Source: Candidatus Alistipes intestinigallinarum (GTDB lineage: Bacteria > Bacteroidota > Bacteroidia > Bacteroidales > Rikenellaceae). Taken from it: 62,301 bases of DNA. The translations under genes were made by a program, and so were the position numbers. The notes below the pieces were generated by a model. The model made no database searches. It saw only the letters and a list, made by a program, of their open reading frames with translations, and was not told the DNA's origin. How positions within the stretch are numbered: the stretch's first letter is position 1; every line of letters begins with the position of its first letter. Below are positions 51,711 to 59,443 of this stretch, in pieces. Location of the stretch: positions 1 through 62,301 of the forward strand of contig DXDA01000026.1 in NCBI GenBank assembly GCA_019115745.1, in the 5' to 3' direction.

Positions 51711-52289
51711 TCAGTTTTCCGCTTCCATGACCTGCTCGACCCAGGCGCGGACCTCGGCCTCGCTGGCCCGGTTCAACAGCCGACCCGGCCGCCACACAGC
51801 CTGGGAATAGGCCTTTTTCAGCGCTGCGGCGCTGTTCGCAATGCCGCTGCCGCCCGACGTGGCGAAGGGGATGAGGATCTTCCCGCGCAGGTCGTAACGG
51901 TCGAGGAAGGTCTCGACGATGCGCGGCGCGAGGTCCCACCAGATCGGATACCCCACGAAGATCACCTCGTAGCGGGCCATGTCGATCTCCTTGCCGGCCA
52001 GCTCCGGGCGGGCTTTCGGGTCGTTCATCTCGCGCGAACTGCGCGAGTGTTTGTCGGTCCAGTCGAGGTCGGCCGCCGTATAGGGCTCGGCCGGGGTGAT
52101 GGCGTAAAGTGTCCCGCCCGTAGCGGCGGCCACCTTTTCGGCGATGCGGGCGGTCGTGCCGGTCGCCGAAAAACAGGCGACGAGGATGTTGGAATTCGAT
52201 GACGTGTTGTTCATGGTCTGATTGGATTGTGCGCAGGCTGCGGCCGTCATGAAGAGGGCCGACACCCCTGCCAGGACGAATTTATACAT
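51711..52289 (-). CDS. Exported flavodoxin-fold lipoprotein
   Basis: A 192-aa flavodoxin (FMN-binding electron carrier) with the phosphate-binding loop FSATGTTARIAEKVA near residue 40, the aromatic FMN contact VGYPIWWDLAPR and the ATSGGSGIANS loop. Unlike ordinary flavodoxins it carries a lipoprotein-type signal (MTAAACAQS, Cys19), so it would act in the periplasm or at the outer membrane. It starts 12 bp after the CMD-cupin gene, as second gene of the pair. Partners are unknown. Confidence 0.88.
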   Translation of the reverse strand: MYKFVLAGVSALFMTAAACAQSNQTMNNTSSNSNILVACFSATGTTARIAEKVAAATGGTLYAITPAEPYTAADLDWTDKHSRSSREMNDPKARPELAGKEIDMARYEVIFVGYPIWWDLAPRIVETFLDRYDLRGKILIPFATSGGSGIANSAAALKKAYSQAVWRPGRLLNRASEAEVRAWVEQVMEAEN

Positions 52290-52301
52290 GGGTGTCCGTC
52301 T

Positions 52302-53120
52302 TTATTTGGAGAGTTGGTCGTAGGCTTCGTCGGAGACGGGTTCGAGCCACTCGTTTGCGGTGTTTTCCCCGGGGATTTCGAAGGCGAGGTGTGCGAACCA
52401 GGAGTCGGCCGCAGCGCCGTGCCAGTGCTTGACGCCCGCCGGGATGTGGATCACCGTTCCGGGGAGAATCTCCACGGCGGGTTTCCCCTCCTCCTGATAC
52501 CAGCCGCGTCCGGCCACGCCGATGAGCATCTGCCCGCCGCCGCTGGAGGCGCGGTGGATGTGCCAGTTGTTGCGGCAGCGGGGTTCGAACGTCACGTTGG
52601 AGACGCTCACCTGCTCGCGGGAGATCGGTGCGAGGTAGCTCTGACCGATGAAATATTGCGCATAGGCGGTGTTGGGTTCGCCGATGGGGAAGATCATCTC
52701 GCGCTGGAAGGCCGCCCGGGCATCCTCTCCGGCCGCATCGTCGGCCCAGACGCCTTTGGCGAGGTTGAATGCGGCCCAGGCCTTCGGCCATCCGGCATAG
52801 AAGGCGATGTGGGTGATGATTTCGGCGATTTCGGTGCGGGTGATCCCGTTTTTGCGGGCCGACTGGAGGTGGAATACGAGCGAATTGTCGGTGATTCCCT
52901 GACTGATGAGCGACGTGACGGTCACCAGGCTGCGGTCACGCAGCCCGAGGCGGTCGGTGCGGCTCCAGACCTCACCGAAGAGTACGTCGTCATTGAGCGC
53001 GGCGAATTTCGGGGCGAATTCACCCAACTGGTCGCGCCCGGCTGTCTGAACGATTTTTTCCTGTGCCATACTGTGAAAGGTTAGCATACTGAAAATGAAG
53101 ATCCAAATGATTTTGTGCAT
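52302..53120 (-). CDS. Exported carboxymuconolactone-decarboxylase-like and cupin fusion protein
   Basis: A 272-aa exported protein (signal 1-19, TFHSMAQ) with two domains. The first (about 30-130) is of the CMD/AhpD family (SRTDRLGLRDRSLVTVTSL, TRTEIAEIITHIAFYAGWP) but lacks the AhpD CxxC pair. The second (about 160-255) is a cupin with metal-binding His residues (NNWHIHRASSGG, HIPAGVKHWHGA). Such fusions are annotated as possible decarboxylases or quercetinase-like enzymes; activity is not known. It forms an operon with the exported flavodoxin and diverges from a membrane AraC regulator gene. Confidence 0.88.
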   Translation of the reverse strand: MHKIIWIFIFSMLTFHSMAQEKIVQTAGRDQLGEFAPKFAALNDDVLFGEVWSRTDRLGLRDRSLVTVTSLISQGITDNSLVFHLQSARKNGITRTEIAEIITHIAFYAGWPKAWAAFNLAKGVWADDAAGEDARAAFQREMIFPIGEPNTAYAQYFIGQSYLAPISREQVSVSNVTFEPRCRNNWHIHRASSGGGQMLIGVAGRGWYQEEGKPAVEILPGTVIHIPAGVKHWHGAAADSWFAHLAFEIPGENTANEWLEPVSDEAYDQLSK

Positions 53121-53149
53121 GATTCTGCGTAATTAGACTTTTCCCGATA

Positions 53150-53157
53150 CAAAGATA
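53150..53157 (-). promoter_or_regulatory. -7 box of the CMD-cupin/flavodoxin operon
   Basis: TATCTTTG on the minus strand, 29 bp before the start at 53120. The rest of the 304-bp divergent gap shows no gene. Confidence 0.6.
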
Positions 53158-53373
53158 CTTGCTTCTGACGGTTAGGACGTAACGATATGTGGGTAATTCT
53201 TACCATTTTTACCGATGCGGGGATCTCCCGTATCGCACGGGCCGTTTCGGGCACCGGGAAGCACCTCCCGGAGAGCCCCCTCCCCTACGCTTCGGTCGCT
53301 CGCTCCGGGCGGGGATTCCGGCCTGCGGTGCGGGGAGGGTTTCTTCGGAATTGCATAATCGCCGGGCTGAAAT

Positions 53374-53405
53374 GTTGGATTCGTCGGACTTTTTGTATAT
53401 ATTTG
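53374..53405 (+). promoter_or_regulatory. Promoter of the membrane AraC gene
   Basis: GTTG (53374-53377), 20-nt spacer, TATATTTG (53398-53405), 19 bp before the ATG. Confidence 0.7.
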
Positions 53406-53424
53406 CTCTTCTTAAATCCCGACC

Positions 53425-54507
53425 ATGAACGTCCAGATGTTCGACATAATGCCCGCCTCGTGGCGTCTTTGTTCACAAATCGGAATCTCCTGTTTTCTGC
53501 TGGCTGCGGGCCTCTATTTCCTGGTCAACCGGGAAAAACGGCGGCTGCACCGGCTGCTGGGCGGTGTTCTGCTCTTCTGGTTCCTGCTCCACCTGAAAGA
53601 CATGCTGCTGATCGATAACGCCATGCCGGACCGTTATCTCGAACACCTTTGCATCTGTGTCGATATTCTGGCCGTCCCGACCTGCGCCTTCCTGCTCTTC
53701 GAGCTGACCGCTTCGGGGTGGTTTACCTGGCGCCGGGCGCTGCGCCACGAACTGCCGTTTCTCGGGGTGCTGGCGCTGTTCGCATTCTACCCTTCGGATA
53801 TCCTCTTCCACCTCGACATCCTCGGCGCCCTGGGCTACTCCCTGTGGGTCATCACGCGGCTCTTCCACACCATCCCGGCCTACAACCGCACGCTGCGGGA
53901 GAACTTCTCGAATACGGAGAACCTCGATCTGGAGTGGCTCTGGAAACTGCTCGTCTTCTTCATTCTTTTCCTCTCGATCTGGGCCTACTCGGCCCTCCAG
54001 GTCTCGATCCCGGCCGATATCATCTACAATGTCGCCTCGGGCTTCCTGTGGGGCGTGATCTGCTACAACATCCACAGACAACAACCCCTCGTTCTGTCGG
54101 ATGTCGCTACCCCGCAAGCCTCGGAGCCGCAGCCCGACCCGGTTCGTCCGGAGTTCGCCTCGGAGCTCGAACGCCTCTTCGACGAGCGGAAAATCTGGCT
54201 CAACCCGCGCCTGACCATCGGCGAAGTGGCCCAGCGTCTCGGCTCGAACCGCACCTACCTGTCGGACTATCTCAATCATACGCTGGGGACGACCTTCTAC
54301 GAATATGTCAACGACTACCGGATCCGGGCCGTTGCCGAACGCCTCTGTGATCCGGAGTGCGTGCTGACCATCGAGGCTATCGCCGAGAGTTGCGGATTCA
54401 ACTCGCTGTCGACCTTCCGGCGCTTCTTCATCCGCCGCTACGGGTGTACCCCCACGCGCTACCGGATGGAGCGGGGCTGCGGAAAATCCACCCTCCCGAC
54501 CGCCTGA
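53425..54507 (+). CDS. Membrane-bound AraC-family regulator
   Basis: A 360-aa regulator with six to seven hydrophobic segments in the first 220 residues (ISCFLLAAGLYFLV, LLGGVLLFWFLLHL, LAVPTCAFLLFELTA, FLGVLALFAFY, LWKLLVFFILFLSIWAY, IIYNVASGFLWGVICY) and a cytoplasmic AraC double HTH (about 255-350; TIGEVAQRLGSNRTYLSDYL and TIEAIAESCGFNSLSTFRRF). It would sense a membrane or periplasmic signal and act on DNA directly. It diverges from the exported CMD-cupin/flavodoxin pair, a likely target by position. Confidence 0.88.
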   Translation: MNVQMFDIMPASWRLCSQIGISCFLLAAGLYFLVNREKRRLHRLLGGVLLFWFLLHLKDMLLIDNAMPDRYLEHLCICVDILAVPTCAFLLFELTASGWFTWRRALRHELPFLGVLALFAFYPSDILFHLDILGALGYSLWVITRLFHTIPAYNRTLRENFSNTENLDLEWLWKLLVFFILFLSIWAYSALQVSIPADIIYNVASGFLWGVICYNIHRQQPLVLSDVATPQASEPQPDPVRPEFASELERLFDERKIWLNPRLTIGEVAQRLGSNRTYLSDYLNHTLGTTFYEYVNDYRIRAVAERLCDPECVLTIEAIAESCGFNSLSTFRRFFIRRYGCTPTRYRMERGCGKSTLPTA

Positions 54508-54584
54508 AAACCGCCCGGACAAGGTTTTTTGTGCTATTGACGCAACAATTGACGCATTGATTCCCGGTTTCGGGGGCGTGCGAA

Positions 54585-54592
54585 TATCTTTG
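54585..54592 (+). promoter_or_regulatory. -7 box of the LamG membrane protein gene
   Basis: TATCTTTG, 25 bp before the ATG at 54618. Confidence 0.6.
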
Positions 54593-54617
54593 TGCCCATA
54601 CCATCAAAACCCTTTTT

Positions 54618-56399
54618 ATGAAGAAATTCGCTATTCTGTTTCTGGCTGCCGTCGCAGGCCTGAATCTCTCGTTTGCGGCATCCGACGAGGCTTCGTCCGG
54701 TTCTGCGGCGATTGCACCTTCCCTGCCTGCGGGGGCGATTCACCACTTCGATTTCAGCGGCGACCTGCGCGACCGCGTCACGGGACAACCGCTCTACATC
54801 TCCCGATATACGCAACCCTCGCGTCCGGACCGGGTGGCTGCGGACCGCCTGGTGCCCGACAGCGTGCAGTTCGTCGATACGGACGAGGGGGCCCGCACGG
54901 CGATCCGGATCCTTCCGCTGGAGTTTGCCGGGAAGCTCAACTGGGTGGACTGCCCGCAGATGACCGTCTCGATGGTGCTTCGCTTCGACGGGAAGGACTT
55001 CCAGGAGAAGAAGAACAACTGGATCTCATGGCTGGAGACGATCTATTACGACGCTTCGGGACAGCGCGTGAACCATCCGCGGGAGAAACGCGACTACCGG
55101 ACGCGCAAGATCGACGGCGAATACCATACCAGCGGGGTCATCGACGCCACGCAGGATGACGAGGGTCTGAAAATCCCCAAGGACGAGTGGGTGCGTTTCA
55201 CGGTGTCGGTCGACGAGTCGGCCCGCCGGCGCACGGTCTACGTGCAGGACCGGTTCGTGGAGGTGGCGTGCAAACAGCGGCTCGACAGTACGCTCCATAC
55301 GGGTCGTGTGGGGCTCTTCCAGGAGTCGCTGCCCGGCCGGATCAAGGGTTACGTGTCGGATGTGGTGATCTACGACCGGGTGCTGAGCCCCGAGGAGGTC
55401 GCCCAACTGCACGGAACCGCCGAATTCAAGAAGTTCACGGTGCTGGATGCCTACCGGCCGCTCATCCTGCTGGTCGTTGTGCTGACGATCATCCCCGTTG
55501 CCTTCTGGTTCTGGAAGCCCTTCCGGCTCAAGCGCCTCGAAGCGGCTCCGGCTGCGGACGGCTCGAACGACGCCCGGGCGCTGCAGGCCATCGACCGGGC
55601 CATCGACACCTGGATGCACTGCACCGAGGAGCAATGGATCAACAGCAGCTGCGCAACCGACCAGCTCTACCTGCGCTACCCGCGCTCGCTGAAGATCCCG
55701 AAGATCCGCAAGAAGATCGTGCAGGCCATGCAGTGCGCGCCGTCCGATCCGGAGGTTGTCCGCCGCATCAACCGGGTTGTCGACTCCTTCAACGACGCCG
55801 TCAGCTACCGGTTCAACGGTTCGATCCTCTATATCTTCGTGGTGCTCTTCTCGCTCTTCTTCCAGGAGGCGTTCCAGGGCACGCGCACGATCTTCACGTC
55901 GGAGGATCTGACCTTTTGGGGCGCATTCACCGATACGTTCGTCAAGTATTGGCCCTTCATGCTGCTGCTGATTCCCTACGTGGCCTTCTCGATGGGCTGG
56001 CGCCTGATCGGCCACTTCGAGGAGGAGATCAAGTCGGACGATCCCTCGGGCCGCAAGGGGGCCTCTTTCCGGTCGCAGGTCCGGGAGGTGGCCAACTCGG
56101 GGGCCGGAATCGTCAAGGTCATCCTCTCGATATCGTGGCTCTTCGTTGTCTGGTGCGGCAAGACGATCCTGTGGGGCATCCAGAACTCCGGGGAGGTCAT
56201 CCGCCACTACCGCAACGGAGTACACGTCTCCACGACTACCGGGGTCAATCCGGCGATGTTCTTCGGCGGGCTGCTCGTCGTGGCGATCGTGATTGCCGTC
56301 ATCTACTTCCTGCTCACCTACCTGTCGATCGTGGTCATGCTGTCGCCGCTGGTGGTGATCCCCTACAAACTGGTCCGCAATTACATCCTGCATCGATAA
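54618..56399 (+). CDS. LamG-domain multi-pass membrane protein of unknown function
   Basis: A 593-aa protein with signal peptide (1-20, LNLSFA), an extracytoplasmic LamG/concanavalin-like domain (about 40-275, ending GYVSDVVIYDRVLSPEEVAQL) and a C-terminal membrane part with about six segments (LILLVVVLTIIPVAFWFW near 285, ILYIFVVLFSLFF, WPFMLLLIPYVAFSMGW, VILSISWLFVVW and two near the end). A soluble cytoplasmic stretch of about 85 residues lies between the first two segments. A LamG domain joined to an inner-membrane polytopic part is unusual; I do not recognise a family. It is followed after 6 bp by the WG-repeat lipoprotein gene. Confidence 0.8.
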   Translation: MKKFAILFLAAVAGLNLSFAASDEASSGSAAIAPSLPAGAIHHFDFSGDLRDRVTGQPLYISRYTQPSRPDRVAADRLVPDSVQFVDTDEGARTAIRILPLEFAGKLNWVDCPQMTVSMVLRFDGKDFQEKKNNWISWLETIYYDASGQRVNHPREKRDYRTRKIDGEYHTSGVIDATQDDEGLKIPKDEWVRFTVSVDESARRRTVYVQDRFVEVACKQRLDSTLHTGRVGLFQESLPGRIKGYVSDVVIYDRVLSPEEVAQLHGTAEFKKFTVLDAYRPLILLVVVLTIIPVAFWFWKPFRLKRLEAAPAADGSNDARALQAIDRAIDTWMHCTEEQWINSSCATDQLYLRYPRSLKIPKIRKKIVQAMQCAPSDPEVVRRINRVVDSFNDAVSYRFNGSILYIFVVLFSLFFQEAFQGTRTIFTSEDLTFWGAFTDTFVKYWPFMLLLIPYVAFSMGWRLIGHFEEEIKSDDPSGRKGASFRSQVREVANSGAGIVKVILSISWLFVVWCGKTILWGIQNSGEVIRHYRNGVHVSTTTGVNPAMFFGGLLVVAIVIAVIYFLLTYLSIVVMLSPLVVIPYKLVRNYILHR

Positions 56400-56405
56400 G
56401 CCGCT

Positions 56406-57038
56406 ATGAAACGATTCCTTCCGTACGCAGCCGCCAGTGTGCTGTTGAGTTCCTGTTCGATCATGGGCCCGGCCTTCACCGGGCTGCTGTCAGACCCGGC
56501 TCCGGTCGGAGTGAGCACCCCGGTTGGGGTGAGCAGCCAGGCCGGACGCCGTTATACGCCTGCCGAGGACCCGGCGACGGGACTCTACGGTTACATCAAC
56601 GATCTGGGAATGTGGACGATCCCGCCGCGATTCGAGAGCGTTCAGTCGTTCGGAAGTCACGGTATGGCCCGGGTCCGGCTCGGAGGGCGTTACGGAGCGA
56701 TCGATCCTTCGGGGCAGTTCGTCATTCCGGCCGTTTTTTCGAGTTCGAGCGACGCTTCGGCGGCCATGCAGTCGATCGTCAAGGGACGCATGACGGGCCT
56801 TGAGCTTTGGGCGCAGGAGGATTCGGCGACGGGCCTCTACGGCTACCTCGATCACTACGGACGTTGGGCCATCGCACCCCAATTCCGGCGAGCTTCGGCA
56901 TTCAACCGGAATTTGGCGGTGGTTCAGGTTTCGGACGGCCGCTGGGGGGCGATCGACCTGCGCGGAGCGATGGTTGTCCAGCCCCGGTTCAACAGTTCGA
57001 GTGACGCCCGTGTGGCCGTACAACGCCTGAACCGCTGA
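56406..57038 (+). CDS. WG-repeat lipoprotein
   Basis: A 210-aa lipoprotein (Cys17, LLSSCSIMG) with four WG-type repeats, each with a core such as GLYGYINDLGMWTIPPRF, GRYGAIDPSGQFVIPAVF, GLYGYLDHYGRWAIAPQF and GRWGAIDLRGAMVVQPRF. The repeats come as two alternating pairs, which suggests duplication of a two-repeat unit. A Ser/Val/Gly-rich linker (PVGVSTPVGVSS) precedes them. It is the second gene of the unit with the LamG membrane protein. Function unknown. Confidence 0.88.
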   Translation: MKRFLPYAAASVLLSSCSIMGPAFTGLLSDPAPVGVSTPVGVSSQAGRRYTPAEDPATGLYGYINDLGMWTIPPRFESVQSFGSHGMARVRLGGRYGAIDPSGQFVIPAVFSSSSDASAAMQSIVKGRMTGLELWAQEDSATGLYGYLDHYGRWAIAPQFRRASAFNRNLAVVQVSDGRWGAIDLRGAMVVQPRFNSSSDARVAVQRLNR

Positions 57039-57153
57039 TTGCACCGTCCGGGAAATCTCCGGAACTTTCAGTCGTTGCCTTTCCAACTATCACCGCGACG
57101 TTGTTTCATTCACGGGCTTGCCGACCCTTTTCGGCTCTCTTCTCTCTCAGCGG

Positions 57154-57184
57154 CAGGAGGACCGATCCGGTCCTCCTGTTTTTA
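57154..57184 (+). terminator. Terminator of the LamG/WG unit
   Basis: Perfect 10-bp stem caggaggacc (57154-57163) / ggtcctcctg (57169-57178), 5-nt loop, then TTTTT. Confidence 0.88.
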
Positions 57185-57401
57185 TGGCTGGCGGGGTGCT
57201 CCCGCCCCGCCCTGTCTTTCCCGTCCTGTCCTCCCCGCCCCTGCCGGAGAGTCAGCCCTTCTGTTTTTTGCTGCAAGTCCGACCTTCCGGCGGCCTTCTC
57301 CCGAATCCTTCCCCCGGTCGGAGCTGTATATTGTGCGGGGCATGTATTGGTTTTCAGAAACTTTTTGTCGAAATTTGCCGCTACAATACCCCGTGTGAGC
57401 G

Positions 57402-57433
57402 TTTGCCATTTTGCGAAACATTTTCTACCTTTG
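57402..57433 (+). promoter_or_regulatory. Promoter with a long leader
   Basis: TTTG (57402-57405), 20-nt spacer, TACCTTTG (57426-57433), an exact consensus match. The predicted start lies about 250 nt before the lipoprotein ATG at 57692. Confidence 0.7.
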
Positions 57434-57691
57434 TGTCACCAAAATAGAAACATCATTTAGTGAAAGTGTTTCGTGATCCCTTGGAGTAGGAATCTGGAAA
57501 ATTCATTGTGCAGGGAAACGGCGACACTCATCACCGTCCATAGTGTATACCTGAGGGTATGCTCTGTTCGGTGTGGGGTATTGTTTATTTGCACAAAGGT
57601 ATTCCAGAACCTCTACTTCAGATAAACGAACGGCTCCACACTTTCTTTTACAACCGCATCCGGGGAGCGGGGTGCAAAGCGACTGACAATC

Positions 57692-58846
57692 ATGAAGAGA
57701 CTTTATGCACTCATGCTCGCCATGGCAGCGGTAGCATTCGTTGCCTGCGACAACGGCAGCGGAGAGGAGACGGCCCCCGGCATCGAACTGGCCCCCGGCA
57801 CCGCCCAAACCCTCACGCTTTACGCCGACCAGACTGCTGCGACACCCTCGGGCGGCATTTCGTTTACTACGACGGGTCCGTGGCGGGCCACGGTTTCCGA
57901 AACGCGCGCTTCGGAGATCGATTGGATCACCCTTTCACCCGACCACGGAGATGCCGCAGGCAGCTATACGCTCCGTATCACGTTGGATGTGAACACGTCG
58001 GGTGCCGACCGCAAGGCGACGATTACCATCGAGTGCGGCACGACGAAGATCACGATCACGGTCGAGCAGAAGGCGACGACCGAGGAGGGCGAGATTCCCG
58101 ACGACGGAGAGGAGCCTGTACCGGGGACTCCGGAGAGACTTGTTTCGCAGATTGTCTACAGCTATGCAGATGACACCTATACCGAGTCCGAAACGATGAC
58201 TATCACCTACGACGACCGGAACCGGATTACGAAGGTCGAGGATATTTATAAGGATAACGGGAATATGGCCGATAAACGCCAGTTCCTGTACGAATACGGT
58301 GACGGGGTCATTGACGTCACGACGGTCTATTCTTCGGCGGACAACTCCTTCAAGGATGAATCGGAAAACTACAAGGCCTATCTGAACTCATCGGGCTACA
58401 TTTCTCGTGCGGAGTGGGCCGACGGCACCGTCGTGACCTACACGTACGATAGCGGGAATCATTTGATTCAAGTCGATGAGGGAGAAGAACAGGAGGAGTA
58501 CGTTTGGGAGAATGGCAATGTGGTGGAGACTCGCTATACCTGTCCTGAAGAGGATCCCTATATTAATCGCTACACATACTACGAGGAGTACACGAACAAG
58601 GCGAATTTCGACCTTTATTATGACTTTTTTGTCTGGGATGAGGAGCTGGGAGTCACGGGGCGCCTTGGCGTTTTGAACCGCAATCATCTGAAGCAGGTCC
58701 GGGGACAGGGAAGTCAGTCCGGGAAAGATGACCTTGATGTCGTTTACGAATTCGATGACGAAGGGTACGTAACGAAGTTCACGCAACAATATCCGGGAAC
58801 CACGATTCCGCGTGTCTACACCGTCACGTACATCGATGCGAAGTAG
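57692..58846 (+). CDS. BACON-domain lipoprotein with DUF4595-like C-terminal part
   Basis: A 384-aa lipoprotein (Cys19, VAFVACDNG). A BACON domain (about 45-130; WRATVSETRASEIDWITLSP and ATITIECGTTKITITVEQ) is followed by an acidic linker and a repetitive beta region (about 150-384) with the YD-like pattern ITYDDRNRITKVEDIY, YTYDSGNHLIQVDE and YEFDDEGYVTKFTQ, as in DUF4595-type proteins. BACON domains bind carbohydrates or mucin, or act as spacers, on the Bacteroidetes surface. It is transcribed alone and followed by a strong terminator. Confidence 0.85.
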   Translation: MKRLYALMLAMAAVAFVACDNGSGEETAPGIELAPGTAQTLTLYADQTAATPSGGISFTTTGPWRATVSETRASEIDWITLSPDHGDAAGSYTLRITLDVNTSGADRKATITIECGTTKITITVEQKATTEEGEIPDDGEEPVPGTPERLVSQIVYSYADDTYTESETMTITYDDRNRITKVEDIYKDNGNMADKRQFLYEYGDGVIDVTTVYSSADNSFKDESENYKAYLNSSGYISRAEWADGTVVTYTYDSGNHLIQVDEGEEQEEYVWENGNVVETRYTCPEEDPYINRYTYYEEYTNKANFDLYYDFFVWDEELGVTGRLGVLNRNHLKQVRGQGSQSGKDDLDVVYEFDDEGYVTKFTQQYPGTTIPRVYTVTYIDAK

Positions 58847-58903
58847 GATCATCGTGTAGTCCAGACGGGCTTTTCGACACAGCGAGTCGACAGTTCAAGA
58901 AGA

Positions 58904-58937
58904 AAGAGATCGGGGTAAGCCCGGTCTCTTTTTTTGA
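58904..58937 (+). terminator. Terminator of the BACON lipoprotein gene
   Basis: 10-bp stem aagagatcgg (58904-58913) / ccggtctctt (58921-58930), 7-nt loop, then TTTTTTG. Confidence 0.88.
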
Positions 58938-59306
58938 GTGTTTCCTGAAAGCTATGGTTTGTGACCGGCCTGTGCGGGTGGTAAGTGAACGGTAACTGAC
59001 CCTGCATCCGAACGATTTCAAGCTCCCCCTCCTTCCCAGCCCTTGACAGGGGCGCCAAGGGTCGCGGGCAGTGAATCCCTTCATCTGCAAAATTCAAGAC
59101 AAAAGGGAGAATCTTTTTGGCTCACCCTTCTGCCTTGGAGCGGAAAACGGGATTCGCACTCGCGCTTCGCACGAGCGATTCCGCGAATTGTTGTTGACAC
59201 CTCCGGCCCCTGAAAGGGGTGTCGAGGGTCGCGGGCAACGAATCCTCGACCCTCACTACTGTCAACAGAAAGAGGTGAGTTTCTCAACCCACCTCTTTCT
59301 GTCGAG
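58938..59306. other. Noncoding gap with a duplicated tRNA-Gly unit
   Basis: 369 bp without a protein gene. The part from about 59040 to 59185 is an older, diverged copy of 59205-59380: agggtcgcgggca recurs at 59058 and 59225, and the tRNA 3' part recurs at 59138 and 59306, both at an offset of 167-168 bp. A 12-bp stem (59266-59277 / 59290-59301) just downstream of tRNA-Gly on the minus strand is its likely terminator. Confidence 0.7.
59139..59184 (-). pseudogene. Degenerate tRNA-Gly copy
   Basis: On the minus strand this 46-nt segment begins GCGGAAT and ends GCGAATCCCGTTTTCCGC plus T, the same acceptor and T-arm as the intact tRNA-Gly. The anticodon arm and most of the D-arm are missing (27 nt shorter), and no promoter precedes it. 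Confidence 0.7.
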
Positions 59307-59379
59307 AGCGGAAAACGGGATTCGAACCCGCGACCCTCAGCTTGGGAAGCTGATGCTCTACCGACTGAGCTATTTCCGC
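59307..59379 (-). tRNA. tRNA-Gly (anticodon CCC)
   Basis: 73 nt on the minus strand without encoded CCA. Acceptor stem GCGGAAA/TTTCCGC, D-loop AGTCGGTA, anticodon loop TTCCCAA (CCC), T-loop TTCGAAT. It has its own promoter. Confidence 0.96.
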
Positions 59380-59390
59380 GTTACGGAGTA

Positions 59391-59420
59391 CAAAGATACT
59401 CCGAATTTTTGAAAAGACAA
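59391..59420 (-). promoter_or_regulatory. Promoter of tRNA-Gly
   Basis: Minus strand: TTG (59420-59418), 19-nt spacer, TATCTTTG (59398-59391), 11 bp before the tRNA. Confidence 0.75.
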
Positions 59421-59443
59421 GTTTTCAGCCCCTGAAAAATGAC

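Larger units (their letters stand above)
57039..57691. other. Long noncoding gap before the BACON lipoprotein
   Basis: 653 bp. It holds the WG-gene terminator at 57154-57184, a promoter at 57402-57433 and then a leader of about 250 nt before the next ATG. No gene is supported; the short frames in the C-rich part 57185-57330 look like composition artefacts. Confidence 0.65.

Noticed and set aside
59071..59412. Plus-strand frame encoding AENGIRTRDPQLGK-type peptide
   Set aside because: This is the well-known false protein produced by translating the antisense of a tRNA; tRNA-Gly and its dead copy account for it.
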